64,000 bases of DNA from NCBI RefSeq assembly GCF_028372415.1, contig NC_092878.1:136166750-136230749 (forward strand), given 5' to 3'. The notes under the pieces are model-generated. The model saw only the letters and a list, made by a program, of their open reading frames with translations, was not told where the DNA came from and searched no databases. The position numbers were made by a program, and so were the translations under genes. The DNA is from Notamacropus eugenii (Eukaryota; Chordata; Mammalia; Diprotodontia; Macropodidae). Numbering within the stretch: position 1 is the stretch's first letter; every line of letters starts with the position of its first letter. Below are positions 1-10,784 of the stretch, piece by piece.

Positions 1-790
1 ATTCATTGATGGCTTGTTCAATTTCTTTTTCTGAAATGGGGTTATTTAAGTATTTTGTTTCCTCTTCTCTTAATCTGGGCAATTTATATTTTTGTAGATA
101 TTCATCCATTTCACTAAGATTGTCAAATTTATTGGTATACAGTTGGACAAATTAGCTCCTACTTATTGTTTCAATTTCCTCTTCATTGGTGGTGAACTCA
201 CCCTTCTCATTTTTGATGCTGGTAATTTGGGTTTCTTCTTTCTGGTTTTTTAGTCAAATCAACCAAAAGTTTATCTTTTTTAATGGGTTTTTTTCATAAA
301 ACCAACTCTTAGTCTTATTTATTAGTTTAATAGTTTTCTTAATTTCAGTTTTATCAATCTCTCCTTTGGTTTTCAGTATTTTTAATTTGCTTTTTTTTTA
401 GCTTTTGTAGTTGCATGCCTAATTCATTGATCTTCTTTCTCTACTTTATTCATATAAGCATGTAGAGATATAAAATTTCCCATAAGAACCGCTTTCCCTG
501 CATCTCATTATTGTCATTCTCTTGGATGGAGTTATTAATTGTTTCTAGGATTTGATGTCTGACCCACTCATTCTTTAGGATTAGATTATTTAGCTTCCAA
601 TTAATTTTTAGTCTTTCTTTCCATGACCCTTTATTACATGTAATTCTTATTACATCATGATCTGAAAAGGATGTATTTCATATTTCTGCCTTCTTGCATT
701 GACTTGTGAGGTTTTTAATGCCCTAATACATGGTCAACTTGTGTGGGTGCCATGTACCACTGAGAAAAAGATATATTCTTTTCTATCCCC
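1..790 (-). mobile_element. L1 LINE ORF2 fragment (endonuclease C-end to start of RT)
   Basis: Read on the minus strand this is decayed L1 ORF2. Phrases such as KTKSWFYEK followed by a lysine-rich stretch, and [19 protein letters not shown], match the conserved L1 ORF2 linker between endonuclease and reverse transcriptase. Further along, a segment reading EYIFFSVVHGT matches the end of the endonuclease domain. Many stops are present. The fragment runs off the left edge and lies in the last intron of RAP1GDS1, antisense to that gene. Confidence 0.85.
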
Positions 791-1399
791 ATTCAGTTTT
801 CTCCAGATCCCTAGATAGCATACTAAGACCCTCTGCCCTGTGATCATAAGGTTTTGGACACCAGCTATTACTATTGCAGATTCTTCTGTTGACTCACAGT
901 AGTGCAGAGGTGACCTTGAATTTTCAGCACTAGCACAATCTCAGCCAGGGCCTACCTCTCTGGAAAGGCTTTGATTATGGGCCCAAAGGGTTCCTCTGAC
1001 CAGTCAGCTGGGCACCACGGTAAACTCTGGGAATACAAGCCAGTCCCTGCCTTGGAGGAGTTCACAGTCAGGGGCGAGGGAGACTTGCAGATAAGCCATA
1101 GACAGGATCAGTTGGAGAGACTGTAACACTAGAAGGAAGAAAGGCTTCCTAGAGAAGGTGGTTTTTATCTGGGACTTGAAGGAACCTCATCACCAGAGAA
1201 CTTGACGTCAAGGGAGGATTGTTTTGACTGCAGAAACTCATGAAATGATTGACTAAATAAGGCATGAAATGAGCTGTGATCTGCATGAGTGGAAAAACAA
1301 CCCATAAGTCATCCTTCCAAAGGAAAGTGTAGGATGCGGTTCTGTGCTGATTTGGGCCAGGATTCATTCATAATTATCATCTTTGAGCACTGACAGGGC
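791..1399. other. RAP1GDS1 intron, partly old repeat
   Basis: Bases 791-1007 show nothing I recognise. About 1008-1190 carries an old interspersed repeat whose body has the phrases CAGTCCCTGCC, GGAGTTCACAG and GGACTTGAAGGAA; longer copies lie at about 5533-5975 and 10785-11425. I did not assign this repeat to a named family. Confidence 0.5.
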
Positions 1400-1655
1400 A
1401 CTGTATGTGTGTGTTTGTCCTTCATTGCTGAAGAAGACCATGCCATCAGAGAAATGATGTTTTGACTTTGTTTTGAGTGAGGGAGGGCTGTGCAGGTCAC
1501 CAGCCTCACTTCTCCAGAGCCATCTGAATCCAGTGACCAGATATTCATCAGGATGACTGGAGATGACCCAGGATGAGGCAATTGGGGTTAAGTGACTTGC
1601 CCAAGGTCACACAGCTAGTGAGTGTCAAATGTCTGAGGTGAAATGTTGTGGGTGA
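1400..1655 (-). repeat. MAR1-type CORE-SINE with RTE-like tail
   Basis: On the minus strand the core ends with the phrase TGTGTGACCTTGGGC. It is followed by the marsupial RTE-related tail containing TCACTGGATTCAGATGGC and AGGCTGGTGACCTGC, and it ends in a short GT/CA run. The tRNA-like head is truncated. The full-length relative at 57482-57787 confirms the structure. Confidence 0.85.
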
Positions 1656-1692
1656 ATGAGGCATTTCTAAGTCCTTGAATTCTCTCTTCTAG

Positions 1693-1820
1693 AAACTCTT
1701 CACAAGGAGGTGCAGAGTCTGGCATTTCTAGAAGTTGTATCAAAGCTCCGCAGCCACGAGAACAAGACGGTGGCCCAGCAGGCCTCCCTCACCGAGCAGA
1801 GGCTGGCTGTGCACAGCTGA
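1693..1820 (+). CDS. RAP1GDS1: RAP1GDS1 terminal coding exon (SmgGDS C-terminus)
   Basis: This is the last exon of Rap1 GTPase-GDP dissociation stimulator 1. The protein is a cytosolic armadillo-repeat protein that binds prenylated and unprenylated Ras/Rho-family GTPases and acts as chaperone and as exchange factor for RhoA/RhoC. The exon follows a pyrimidine-rich TTCTCTCTTCTAG acceptor. Its first two bases complete a Glu codon, then 41 codons and TGA follow. The product contains LHKEVQSLAFLEVVSKLRS and ends QQASLTEQRLAVHS. The human C-terminus, from memory, is nearly the same (DLAFLDVV, RLTVES), so differences are few and mostly conservative. It covers the end of the last armadillo helix and the short C-terminal tail. 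Upstream exons lie off the left edge. TSPAN5 lies downstream in the opposite orientation. Confidence 0.97.
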
Positions 1821-2360
1821 GAACGGCCCCTGCCTGGCGCCTGGCGTCCCGTCCTTCACCTCTGTCCTCCGTCCAGCCGCAGCTCCTGCCACGTCCCACT
1901 GTCACCTGTGCATGCGTGTGATGTTCCCACACCAAAGGAAGAACTGCTCTTGGTACCTTCCCAACCCATAGTTGGTGTGAATGTGAACCTGTCCGGACCA
2001 GTCTCTGCCCATAACCGTTCTACCATATTCTTGTGGCTTGAGTCCCATCAGTAGAATGTGCATGTTGTAATCCTCTAATGATGTAAATGTGGTACTACAT
2101 GACAGCCCCCTCACCCCCCATAAACTGCATAATAATTTACTGATAAATTAGGAACAATCCAGTATACAGCAAGATCTGTCTAGTGTGTGGAAGATAGGAT
2201 GAAATAGTAAAAATGATAATAATAATAAATAGCTCCATTTTTGGTGCTTTGGAAGCACAATGACAAAAGAAATGCGTTGCTGCTCATTCACTGGTCTTGC
2301 CTATTAATGTCAAAGTCATGGTACCTAGAGCTAACAAATAAAATCCCAGTGCTCTCCACT
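1821..2360 (+). other. RAP1GDS1: RAP1GDS1 3'UTR (minimum extent)
   Basis: Sequence after the TGA is free of recognised transposons up to two AATAAA signals, with a GT-rich stretch after the second one (GCCCTGTGGCTTG). I infer cleavage near 2355-2365. A longer isoform ending farther right cannot be excluded. Confidence 0.7.
2337..2342 (+). promoter_or_regulatory. RAP1GDS1: RAP1GDS1 poly(A) signal AATAAA (distal candidate)
   Basis: A canonical AATAAA hexamer is followed within 30-40 bases by a GT-rich element. An earlier AATAAA at 2224-2229 is an alternative proximal signal. The choice between them is inference. Confidence 0.6.
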
Positions 2361-3358
2361 TGCCCTGTGGCTTGTATTCTTAACTGCGCAGAATCTCCAA
2401 ATGGCACCGACTTGGCAAGCTCACTGCAGGATTCATGTCGCACTGACTGATCACGTCAGCAATGGCCTGATGCTCAGCCCCTGGGTGGCTTCCATGCTGA
2501 CATTAAGAGGGGCTCTTATTTTCACATGAGGAAGGTGATTAGAACATATTTTTTGATGTAGGACAACATCCTATGCTAATCTTTATCACTTAGCTATTCA
2601 TATATTCATAGAATCTTAAATCACTGCTCTCCCACAGTGTCTTTCTGTATACCCTTCTAACAGAACTTGGTAGGATTAAGGGTAAAGACTGAGGAAAGGA
2701 AGGCTTGGGTGAAAGCAAGGATGGTGTTTAGGTGTGAGAAAGATATAAAACAATAGCCAGCCCACAACTCATTTTGTAAGCAGTACAACAGCCCGCTTCC
2801 TCAGCTCTTTCTCTGAGTCCTGCAGTAAAAGGGGAATTCATGGGTGATGCAGACCTACACCCCTGGTGATTTCTTTCCTTCCGTTCACTCTCCATCCCTG
2901 CCACCAATAGATGACTTTGGAATCCATGCAAATCCCTCAAAAGCCCCTGGTGGTGGTTCTCCTTTCCCCTCCTGACTAGCCAGCTCCTTCTTCCCCAATG
3001 CCTATCTAGAGGTTGGAAAATACAAAGGTCAGACCTGAGGATTGGCTTTTCCCAGAAGTGGTCATAAAGCCCCAGAAGGGGCTGTCAAGGGAGACAAGAC
3101 AGCACACAGTAAGTATAGAACATACTCCTCTCTGGGATGATGTAGGGGTCAGTCTTTGGCTTCTGAATCTAAAACAAACGTAATTCAAAGAAGTTAAGTC
3201 CCCCACGAGATGGAAAAGCCTCTTGGCTGTTCACAGACATCTTTGACGTCCACAGAAGTGGCTTCTCTGGGGGAAGTTGATTTATTTCCTTCCTTTGTTT
3301 TGGATGATGATATCAACATTTATTGTCATTTTGGGAAGGTGTTAGTAGCATTGCTGTA
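2361..3358. other. Intergenic, no recognised feature
   Basis: I see no gene, known repeat or long open frame here. The stretch begins just past the inferred RAP1GDS1 cleavage site and could include an extended 3'UTR. Confidence 0.5.
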
Positions 3359-3532
3359 CAGTAGAGGGTCCTTGATCTTTTTGCTGTCATGGACTTCTTT
3401 GGTCCTTCTCAGAATAACATTTTTAAATGCATAAAATAAAATACATAGGATTAAAAAGGAAACCATTCCTATTTAAATAGTTACCAAATATTACAAAACA
3501 AGTTCACAGACCCCTGGTTAAGAATTCCCACT
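3359..3532 (-). mobile_element. hAT-type MITE ('GGGGTTCTTAACC' terminal family)
   Basis: On the minus strand it starts from a degraded terminal repeat (GGTTAAGAATTCCC on the + strand at its right end). It has the typical body with an AAATAAAATACATAGGATT segment and ends with a GTCATGGAC/AAGGACCCTC motif. The same family is seen in the other orientation at 30482-30679. It is a non-coding DNA transposon derivative. Confidence 0.75.
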
Positions 3533-3750
3533 TTGGAGACTGATCATATCAGAAAGCTAATGCTATCGAACTGGATTAATGTAACTTGAGATATCCATTC
3601 AGGAAACTGGCCCTGCCTGCCTTGTACATTGCGTATCCAAATCCATACCAAAGTAAGCTACTTGTATATCTTACTAATTCCACCGAATTACAGAATCAAA
3701 TTAATGTAGAAACTAGAAGGAATTATGAGAAGTCATCAAATCCAACCCAC

Positions 3751-4003
3751 TTTGGTGGCATAAATAAATAGAACTCTGGACTTGGAATCAGGAAGACCTG
3801 AGTTCAAATGTGACCTCAGACACTTCTTATCTGTGTGACCCTGTTCACTTAGCTTCTGTCTGCCAGTTTCCTCAACTGCAAAATGGGGTTAATAACAACT
3901 TCCTAGGGTTGTTGTGAGGACCAAATGAGATAATCCCTGTAAAGTGCTTCACATAGTGCCTGGCACATAGTTGGTACTTAATAAATGCTTGCTTCTGTCT
4001 TTG
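3751..4003 (+). repeat. MIR/CORE-SINE
   Basis: The tRNA-derived head (GAAGACCTGAGTTCAAAT), CORE (GTGTGACC, CTGCAAAATGGGG, GGTTGTTGTGAGGA) and 3' end (GCCTGGCACATAGTTGG, TAATAAATGCTTG) appear in MIR order. Confidence 0.85.
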
Positions 4004-4280
4004 TAAAGGAAAACAAGCTTGAAAAGGAATCATAAACCCAGGTTCACAGGGTGACTAAGTGGCAAGCAAAGACTTGCCACCGGGGTTTTGTGACTTCTGG
4101 GACTTGCTGCTGTATCCTGCCCCCCTTACAGACTGTGCTGATTGACTGATAGAATATAGTTCTTTTGGTTTCATAATTAATCCTGGTGAAAGACATAGTA
4201 GCTAAAGCCCCAAAACAGAGTCCTCTGAGACCAGAGAAAGATACTTTACAGAAATCATACCTTGTACCCACTTCCTAACA

Positions 4281-4480
4281 CAGAATGTGAGAAGCAAGGA
4301 TCTCTAAAGCTATCTAGTTCAACCTGTACCCAAGTAATCCCTGCTACAGTAGCCCTTAAAAGGGGCTGTCTACCCTTCCCCTTGAGTCAAAGAATCACAA
4401 ATTGGAAAGGACCTGAGAGGACATCTTCCTATGGTCCCCATTACCTTGCAATCCTCGATGAATGCTTCTCTTGAAAGTCT
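4281..4480 (-). repeat. CR1/L3 LINE 3' end fragment
   Basis: The phrases ATCTAGTTCAACC, AGAATCACAAATTGG and AAAGGACCTGAGAGG are the antisense CR1/L3 3' end motifs that are also common in birds. The copy is degraded and possibly two pieces. Confidence 0.55.
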
Positions 4481-5532
4481 CAGGAATTGCAAAGCACTTT
4501 GAGTCAATGACCACTAGGGGGGACGACAACAAAAAACTGCCTAGCTTGTCATCAGGCTAAAAGAGATCTCTCTTTAAGGTGAGTGGGCTATTAAATTATA
4601 TATCAGTGAGTGAAGCCAAGTAGATATTAGTAAAACGTGTTCCCAACCTGGTTTTCTTTAAAGACAGTTAGCCGGCTGACATGGGAATGTTAGAACCAGT
4701 GGCAGAAGAAAGTTCTTAAGGAATTTTGCTTGGTACCTTAAGGAAACTGAATGGTGGAACGAGGTTTCAGAAGCAAGAAGTCAGCTGCAGTTATGATGAT
4801 GGTTATATAGGTCACTGGTTGTGATCATTCTAACAGCTAAAATAGAAATAACTATCTGCCTTTTATTATTAATTTCATTATTCATAAGTAGTACATTCAG
4901 AAACCTTAATATTTATTTAATTTGATGATGTTAAGGGATTTAATATAGAATTATGAGTAATTATGATTGGAAAGGGAAGCTTTTCCAGTTTATTAAATAA
5001 ACAATATTTGGCAGACTGGGGAGGGGAATTGAATTTAACCCATTGATATGCTGAAATTTTATAAATTAATGAGGAAACAAACAAACATATCCCTGGATTA
5101 CCCAAACATTTAGGGGTGATAGGTTTAAATATGAGAACAGTCAAACAGCAGGCTGCAGGATAGCTGGTAAGTGAGGTTGGTTAACACATGTGACTTTTCA
5201 TGGGAAACATCTCCCAAATGGCCACATAAAGAAAGGAATTCCCCTATCCCTGGCCCCACTAAAGTTTTATGAAGTTGAGGCACCTTCAGGGTTATCTAGC
5301 CTAGCCCCACTGTTTTTCACATGAGAAAATTGAAACTCAGAAAGGGTGAAGTGTTTTGGAGACATCTGGCACCCTACTGGTCCAGCTTCTTAAATAGAAT
5401 GGGGTCCCCAATCAAATTGTACATTACTGCTTTCCTGATCTCTCCGTGGGAGTGGAAACACAATTCTAAAGCTGGACAGGATTCCTAAATAGCTGAATTC
5501 TTCTATGGATCTGGTAACAAATTTAATCTTTT
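4481..5532. other. Intergenic, mostly unassigned
   Basis: Nothing gene-like is seen. About 5281-5375 has MIR/CR1-like phrases (TATCTAGCCTAGCCCC, ACATGAGAAAATTGAAACTC). The rest is AT-rich and unassigned. Confidence 0.45.
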
Positions 5533-5975
5533 CAATTCAGTCAGTCAGAAAGCTTTTATTAAGTACCTACTGTCTGCCAGGCACTTCAGTACCAAGAAAG
5601 ACAAACACAATCCCTGCCCTTGAGGATCTCATAATTTAATGGGAGAGATAAGCAAATAAATGTGTACACATAAGGTATTTACAAAATGAATAGAAAGCCA
5701 TTGACCGAGAGGAGACAATAGAATTAAAAGGGATTGGGAAAGGTTTCCTGTAGAATGTGGGATTTCAGGGAAGCCCAGGAGGTGAAGAAGAGGAGGGACA
5801 GCATTTTAGACATGGGGGACAGCCAGAGAGAATACCCAGGGGCCCAGTGTCACTGGATTCAAGAGAACAGGACAGAGAAAGAGGTTAAGGTGTAAAAGAA
5901 GCTGGAAAGGTGGGAGAGAGGGATTAGGTTGTGAAGAATTTTGAATGCCAGAGAATTTTGTATTTCAATAATCTT
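5533..5975 (+). repeat. Old interspersed repeat, family not named
   Basis: It begins near TTTTATTAAGTACCTACTG and carries GCCAGGCACT, AATCCCTGCCCTTGAGGATC, AGGAAAGGTTTCCTG, CCAGTGTCACTGG, AAGGTGTAAAAGAAGCTGG and a closing TTTGAATGCCAGAG. The same order of phrases returns at 10785-11425 and, in part, at 1008-1190. It is ancient and non-coding. Confidence 0.65.
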
Positions 5976-6394
5976 ACCAACGTTGCTGTCCTTGATTTAG
6001 AAGGACTATTTTTGCTTCTTGCTCAGCAGCTACGTCTGAAAATTTTACCATTATTTGAGTATTTATTGCTATTAAAGGAAAAGAAGTCTCACCTCCAGGT
6101 GAGTACTATACACATCCCAGTTCACATCATCTTCTTAACATATACAGTTAGGAGCCTGCCATGCCCACATTCAAAAGTCATAGACCAATAAAGGCATCTT
6201 GTTTTATTTAAATCTGAGGGTTTTCTGGAGCCGTGTTGCCCCACCTATCCAAGTTTAGATGAAAATCATAGCTTTGATTTATTCCCCCCATAAGTAGCTT
6301 AAAGTCTGACCACTACCCATACCCACAAATAGCACTAGTTTAGATGAACAAGCAGCCGATCTCATTATCCTCTTTGCGTCTGGGCCAACTGAGA

Positions 6395-6605
6395 CAACAA
6401 GAGTTCACAGGATTATAGATTTAAAACTAGAGAGTACCTGCAAGGCTGTTTATCTAGTCCAGCCAGGCCTCTTATTTTACAGATAAGGAACTGCGGACCG
6501 AGGGAGGTTAAATGTCTTGTCCATGGTCACAAATGTCAGAGGTGAGATTTTAACCCAGGTCTTCTCAATTTGAGTTGATCACTGTATCCATTACATTAAA
6601 TACCT
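6395..6605 (-). repeat. CR1/MIR-type repeat
   Basis: The phrases CTAGTCCAGCCAGG, TTATTTTACAGATAAGG, GGAGGTTAAATGTC and AACCCAGGTCTTCT are the antisense MIR/CR1 signature. The repeat ends near CACTGTATCCATTACA. Confidence 0.75.
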
Positions 6606-6707
6606 TATTTGATTCCTTTGATTTGAGCCAAAAAAGGAATTTAAATTCTCTAGGTTCTTTTCATTAGACTGCTGTCCTGAAAGCATGAGCAAATGTGCTC
6701 TCCAAAT

Positions 6708-6722
6708 ACACACACACACACG
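6708..6722. repeat. (CA)n microsatellite
   Basis: A short perfect CA run with about seven dinucleotides, followed by a TGTATATA stretch. Confidence 0.7.
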
Positions 6723-7239
6723 TGTATATATCATACACTGCAGTAAAAGGTTCCTAGCTATGTTACAAGCAGTCTCATTCCCTGGTTTCTAGGCTCTACT
6801 CTAAGCTAAAACAACTGCTAGAATGCTGCTCACCGTTCTGTGAAATTCAAAGTTTAACTTTTTGAGGTGTTAATAAGCTAAAATTGTATCTGTCATCCCA
6901 GGAAATGAGCAGTGATTACCAATTAAATAGTATGCTGGACTGAAAATTGAAACCTATCCTTCAAAAGGACCAGTGACCCTTGTGCAAATTACTGATATTG
7001 TCTTACATAATCTGGCTTAAATTCCAGAGTCGCAGACCTAAAGCTTTATGAAAGGCATCTCAGAGCTCATCTAGTTCAATGCCTTCATGGCACAAATAAG
7101 AAAACAAAGGACATGGAGTTCTCTTAGATGTACAGAAGTGGACTGATTTTGTAATCATTAAAAGAAAAAATTATTTTCAATCAAGAAATTTGGACACAGC
7201 TTTAAATTAAACCTTCCTACCCACCCTCACTTGTGACAA

Positions 7240-7425
7240 ATACTAAAAAAGAACTTTGGATGTCATCTGGTCCAAGCCCTGCTTTTTACAAATGAGGAAA
7301 CAAACCTGGGGATGTCAACCGATTTGCCAAAGGTCACAGAAATTGTGACAGAAACAAGATCTGAACCCAGGTCCTCTGCATGGAACCAGTGCTCTTTCCA
7401 CTGCATCATGTTGAGTCCATGTTCC
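7240..7425 (-). repeat. CR1/MIR-type repeat, left part of a paired segment
   Basis: The phrases TCATCTGGTCCAAGCCC, CAAATGAGGAAAC and CTGAACCCAGGTCCTCTG are visible. A smaller piece lies at about 7025-7130. The sequence that follows, 7426-7524 and 7641-7980, has a diverged relative at 17986-18014 and 18464-18900. Confidence 0.7.
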
Positions 7426-7524
7426 AAAACTCTCTTGAATTAAGGAACTTTTCACTTAGTATATTTTGGCAAATTTTACCGAGTAATCTACACTCCCATG
7501 GTTCCTTCTTTGAAAATAGGTATA

Positions 7525-7640
7525 CAAGGTGCAATGGATAGAGCACCAGCCCTGGAGTCAAATCTGGCCTCAGATACTTAGTAGCAGTGTGACCCTGCGC
7601 AAGCCACTTAACCCTGGTTGCCTCTTAAAAAAAAAAAAAA
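7525..7640 (+). repeat. tRNA-derived SINE with poly(A) tail
   Basis: The head has GGTGCAATGGATAGAGCACC and CTGGAGTCAAATCTGG, then GTGTGACCCTGCGCAAGCC, ending in a 14-base A run at 7627-7640. The poly(A) end suggests L1-driven mobilisation. It lies inside the segment that is paired with 18.0-18.9 kb. Confidence 0.85.
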
Positions 7641-7869
7641 TTACCAAGTATGCAAAATTAAAATGACACTAATTACTTTGGAGAAATTTTCACTCCAAGA
7701 CCAAAAAACCGCCCAAAATGTACTGTTGTTCATTAGTCATGATAAATTAGCTCAGATAATAACTGCTTGGCAGGTGGAATTTAGTTTGATTGATTGTACA
7801 TGCTTTCTTTATACATTAGCTTCCTGCCCAACCACTTCTACCTATAAAATACAGGAAAAAACACTGGTT

Positions 7870-8160
7870 CAAATACTTGGGTTAGAGACTCAGCTCTGAG
7901 ATCTACTGAGTTCAGAACCTCTCTGAACCTCAGTTTCCTCATCTGTAATCAAGGAAACTGCACAAGATGGTGCCTAAGACATGTCATCTTGTTTGATTCT
8001 CATAACAATCCTTTGAGGTAGGTAATTTTATTTATAGATGAGAAAGGAAGGCTGAGAGAAGCTAAATAACTCATCCAGGAAAAACAAAGAATTTTGTTTC
8101 TGAGCTAGATTTGAACTTGGATTATCCCAACTTTAAGCCCAGACTTCCCTTACACCTAGC
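7870..8160. repeat. Two adjoining MIR fragments, + then -
   Basis: About 7870-7975 is MIR on the + strand (ACCTCAGTTTCCTCATCTG). About 7980-8160 is MIR on the minus strand (CTCATAACAATCC, TTGAGGTAGG, GATGAGAAAGGAAGGC). Confidence 0.7.
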
Positions 8161-8224
8161 CCCAAGGGGCTCCTACCACTAAACCTTGCCACTGAAATAC
8201 TGGTCCCAACCATCTGACCCTAAA

Positions 8225-8640
8225 GATTTTATCTTCCTGAATCACAAATTCTCAAGAGAATGAAAGGATCTCAGAGACAATCTAACCCAACACATCCCTG
8301 GACAAGAATTCTTTCTATCACATACCTGACAAGTGGACATCTAGCTTTTCCTTGAAGACTTCTAGTGGAGAGTATCCCATTTCACTTGTGGACCTCTCCA
8401 GGTGTTGGTTGGTCTTTTGTGACATCAAGACTAAAAATTCTTCTTTGCAGTCATCACCTACTACTCCCATTTCTACCCTGCTGGAGCTGACCATAGAAGT
8501 TCTGGAACTTAGCATCACACACAGGAGATAAGAAGAATCTTCTATTTCCCTTTCCAGTCTTAAACCTTAGTGCATGCCCTGACAGCCATCTAAATTAGAG
8601 ATCTAAAAATAAACGATAAATAGATCTAAATATAGCCATC
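8225..8640 (-). repeat. CR1/L3 LINE 3' end
   Basis: In antisense CR1 order it carries the phrases GAATCACAAATTC, ACAATCTAACCCAAC, CTGACAAGTGGACATCTAGC, CTTGAAGACTTCTAGTGGAG and TGACATCAAGACTAAAAATTC. These match the common amniote CR1/L3 3' end pattern, including the CCTTGAAGAC and TGACATCAAG blocks. Confidence 0.75.
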
Positions 8641-8761
8641 TAGAATTGAGATTTCTGCTAGATCCCTTTACTTTAGAATTCTTTCTTCTCTTTTTGTGAA
8701 ACCCAGGGTGACATACCCACCAAATAAAGTTGTGGTGACTCTGGTCTGAGGAAATAATTAT

Positions 8762-9350
8762 GTTCCTATACAATTCAGTGTAGTAGATAGAACATTAATT
8801 CTGAAGCTAGAACATCGTGATTTGAGTCCCAGCCCTAACAACGCAACCTGGTGAATTTCAGACCACTATTTCCTTGTCTCTGAAATGGAGCTGATAATCA
8901 CCTACCTTCCAGGGTTTTTGTAAGATTTAAAGCATTATGATGATCAGTTACGATTGATTTAAGTCTTCTTAGCAAGACAATGGTCAGACAATTCCAAAAG
9001 ACTCATGATGGAAAATGCTATCCGCATCCAGAAAGAACTGATAGAGGCTGAATGTACATCAAAGCATATTATTTTCACTTTCTTGGATTTTTTATGGTTT
9101 TTCCTTTTTTTCCATTTCTTTTATCACAACATGAGTAATGTGAAAATATTTTTCACATGATTACACATGTATAACTTACACCAGATTGTGGCCATCTTGG
9201 GGAAGGGGGAAGAGAGAGAGAGAGGAAGAAAAATTTAGAACTCAAAAATCTTTCAAAAAATTAATGTTGAAAATTGTCTTTATATGTAATTAAAAAATAA
9301 AATACTATGTTTTTAAAAAGATATAAAGCACTACACAAATATTATTTATA
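8762..9350 (+). repeat. MIR interrupted by an L1 3' end
   Basis: MIR is read from about 8762 to 8940 (GTAGTAGATAGAACATT, GTCTCTGAAATGGAG, CCAGGGTTTTTGTAAG) and resumes at about 9319 (AAGCACTACACAAATATT). The intervening 8941-9318 is an L1 3'UTR on the + strand. A copy of about 16 bases (AGATTTAAAGCATTAT / AGATATAAAGCACTAC) flanks it as an imperfect target-site duplication. Confidence 0.75.
8941..9318 (+). mobile_element. L1 3' end, nested in MIR
   Basis: Marsupial L1 3'UTR landmarks are in order: GACTCATGATGGAAAATGC, CTGAATGTACATCAAAGC, TTTTTATGGTTTTTCC, ACATGAGTAATGTG, a purine run, AACTCAAAAATC and a final AAAATAAAATACTATG. It is 5' truncated. Confidence 0.9.
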
Positions 9351-9879
9351 TCTTGAGATTTAGGGTTGGAAGGGACTTTACTGACCCCTCCCTCCTCCAA
9401 GCACCAAGAGAGACACTTGTTCCAATTTTGAATAATGCAAAACAATACCATTCATATTTGTTATCCAAGCAGAGCTACATAGAAATGGAGACAATATCTT
9501 TTTGCAGCTTCATTAACTCTGAAGTTGTTGGTTTGCTGGTGTGTAAAACTGTTCTTCGTAACAGGCTTTCTTGGTGACAGCTTGTGGCAGGTTTCTAAGT
9601 TATTACCTTAATTAAGGGAGAGAAGTCACAATGTTAATCTACTTCTTTATGTTCAATTTAGACAAATATTTCTAATAAATTAAAAATGCCCTGAGAGTAG
9701 CAGGGTATCATAAGGGCTATATTCGTCTTCTTTGTCCTGTCATTGCCATACTCTCAAAACTAATACCTTTCCTTCTTCCACGCTAATTAATTAATTTTCT
9801 CCTTCCACATTTCTCTATAATCATACTAACTCTCCATATCTACCCCCGCTCCAGGACAGCTGGCCTTTTCCTGGTCTCC

Positions 9880-10180
9880 TCCAAATTCTTACTTCTACGC
9901 TTTTGCTCAGTCTATATTCTTTTCTCCCTTACACTCCCTCCTATACCCCAACTCATATCCTTCTGCCAAGTAATAGCTTAAAAAGTCCAATTCATATCCG
10001 CCTCCTCTATGAAGCCATCCTGGATTTCTCCATCCTCCCCCGCCTTCTCTGCTTTCTTTGAACTTGAATCCAGACTGCATATCTGAGAACTGTTCTCAAA
10101 TTTTCTCCATTGTCTCAAGTATCTGTTTTATGTATTTGATTGAATATTTAAGCTCTTTGAAGACTTAACGTAACCAAATC
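9880..10180 (+). repeat. L2/CR1-clade LINE 3' end
   Basis: The pattern is the pyrimidine-rich 3' end of an L2-like LINE: CTACGCTTTTGCTCAGTC, CCTCTATGAAGCCATCCTGG and, near the end, TTTAAGCTCTTTGAAGAC. It is diverged. Confidence 0.6.
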
Positions 10181-10784
10181 TTAACTTTCTTCTATATCCT
10201 TCAAAGCTCCTAGAACAGTGTTGGTTGGGGACAAGACGTATCATATCACTGTACAAAAGAAAGCATTTGCCATGTGAATATTTGATCATTTTATTTAGAA
10301 AATTTTCAGTTGCTAAGAAACTGCATAAAAAATGAATTACTTCAAGTGAATACAGAATACTTCCCAACTATTCAAATGATTTCCATCATAAATTTAATAA
10401 AACATTCCTTTTAAAAAACCTCACAAATGGTATCCAAACCATTTTTTGATCGTTTAAAATGAATAGTAAGAAGCAGTATGAACATGGCCTTCTCATGTAA
10501 AGGTTCCATTTCATCCATTGACATCACAGAGCACACAATACCACATGATCTAATTATTCCATGGGCCGTGACTGTTATTGACCATCATAAGCACTCCCAC
10601 TATGTTCACTGTCTTCCACTGAATATAGCCAAAGGATCAACTTCCCGAGATTCCGGGTACACCCTCGAGGGACATGCAATCCACTTTTAACAGTACCCTC
10701 CAACAGCCTTGTTGCTTTCACAATCCATTTTGCAAATACACAAGTTAAAGCAACAAGCAGAGGATATATTCAACATATTCAAAA
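10181..10784. other. Unassigned, relatively repeat-free segment
   Basis: I recognise no transposon. An open frame of 70 codons at 10478-10690 (+) starts MNMAFSCKGSISS and has no recognised relatives. Local CpG content is higher than in the flanks. It could be conserved non-coding DNA or an eroded element. Confidence 0.35.

Noticed and set aside
6708-6722. CRISPR-like or other organised array among the short repeats
   Set aside because: All short tandem arrays here are simple microsatellites. No direct repeats with unique spacers occur.
7525-7640. Possible tRNA gene, given the tRNA-like head
   Set aside because: The head is only SINE-like, lacks a full cloverleaf by eye and is followed by a SINE body and A tail.
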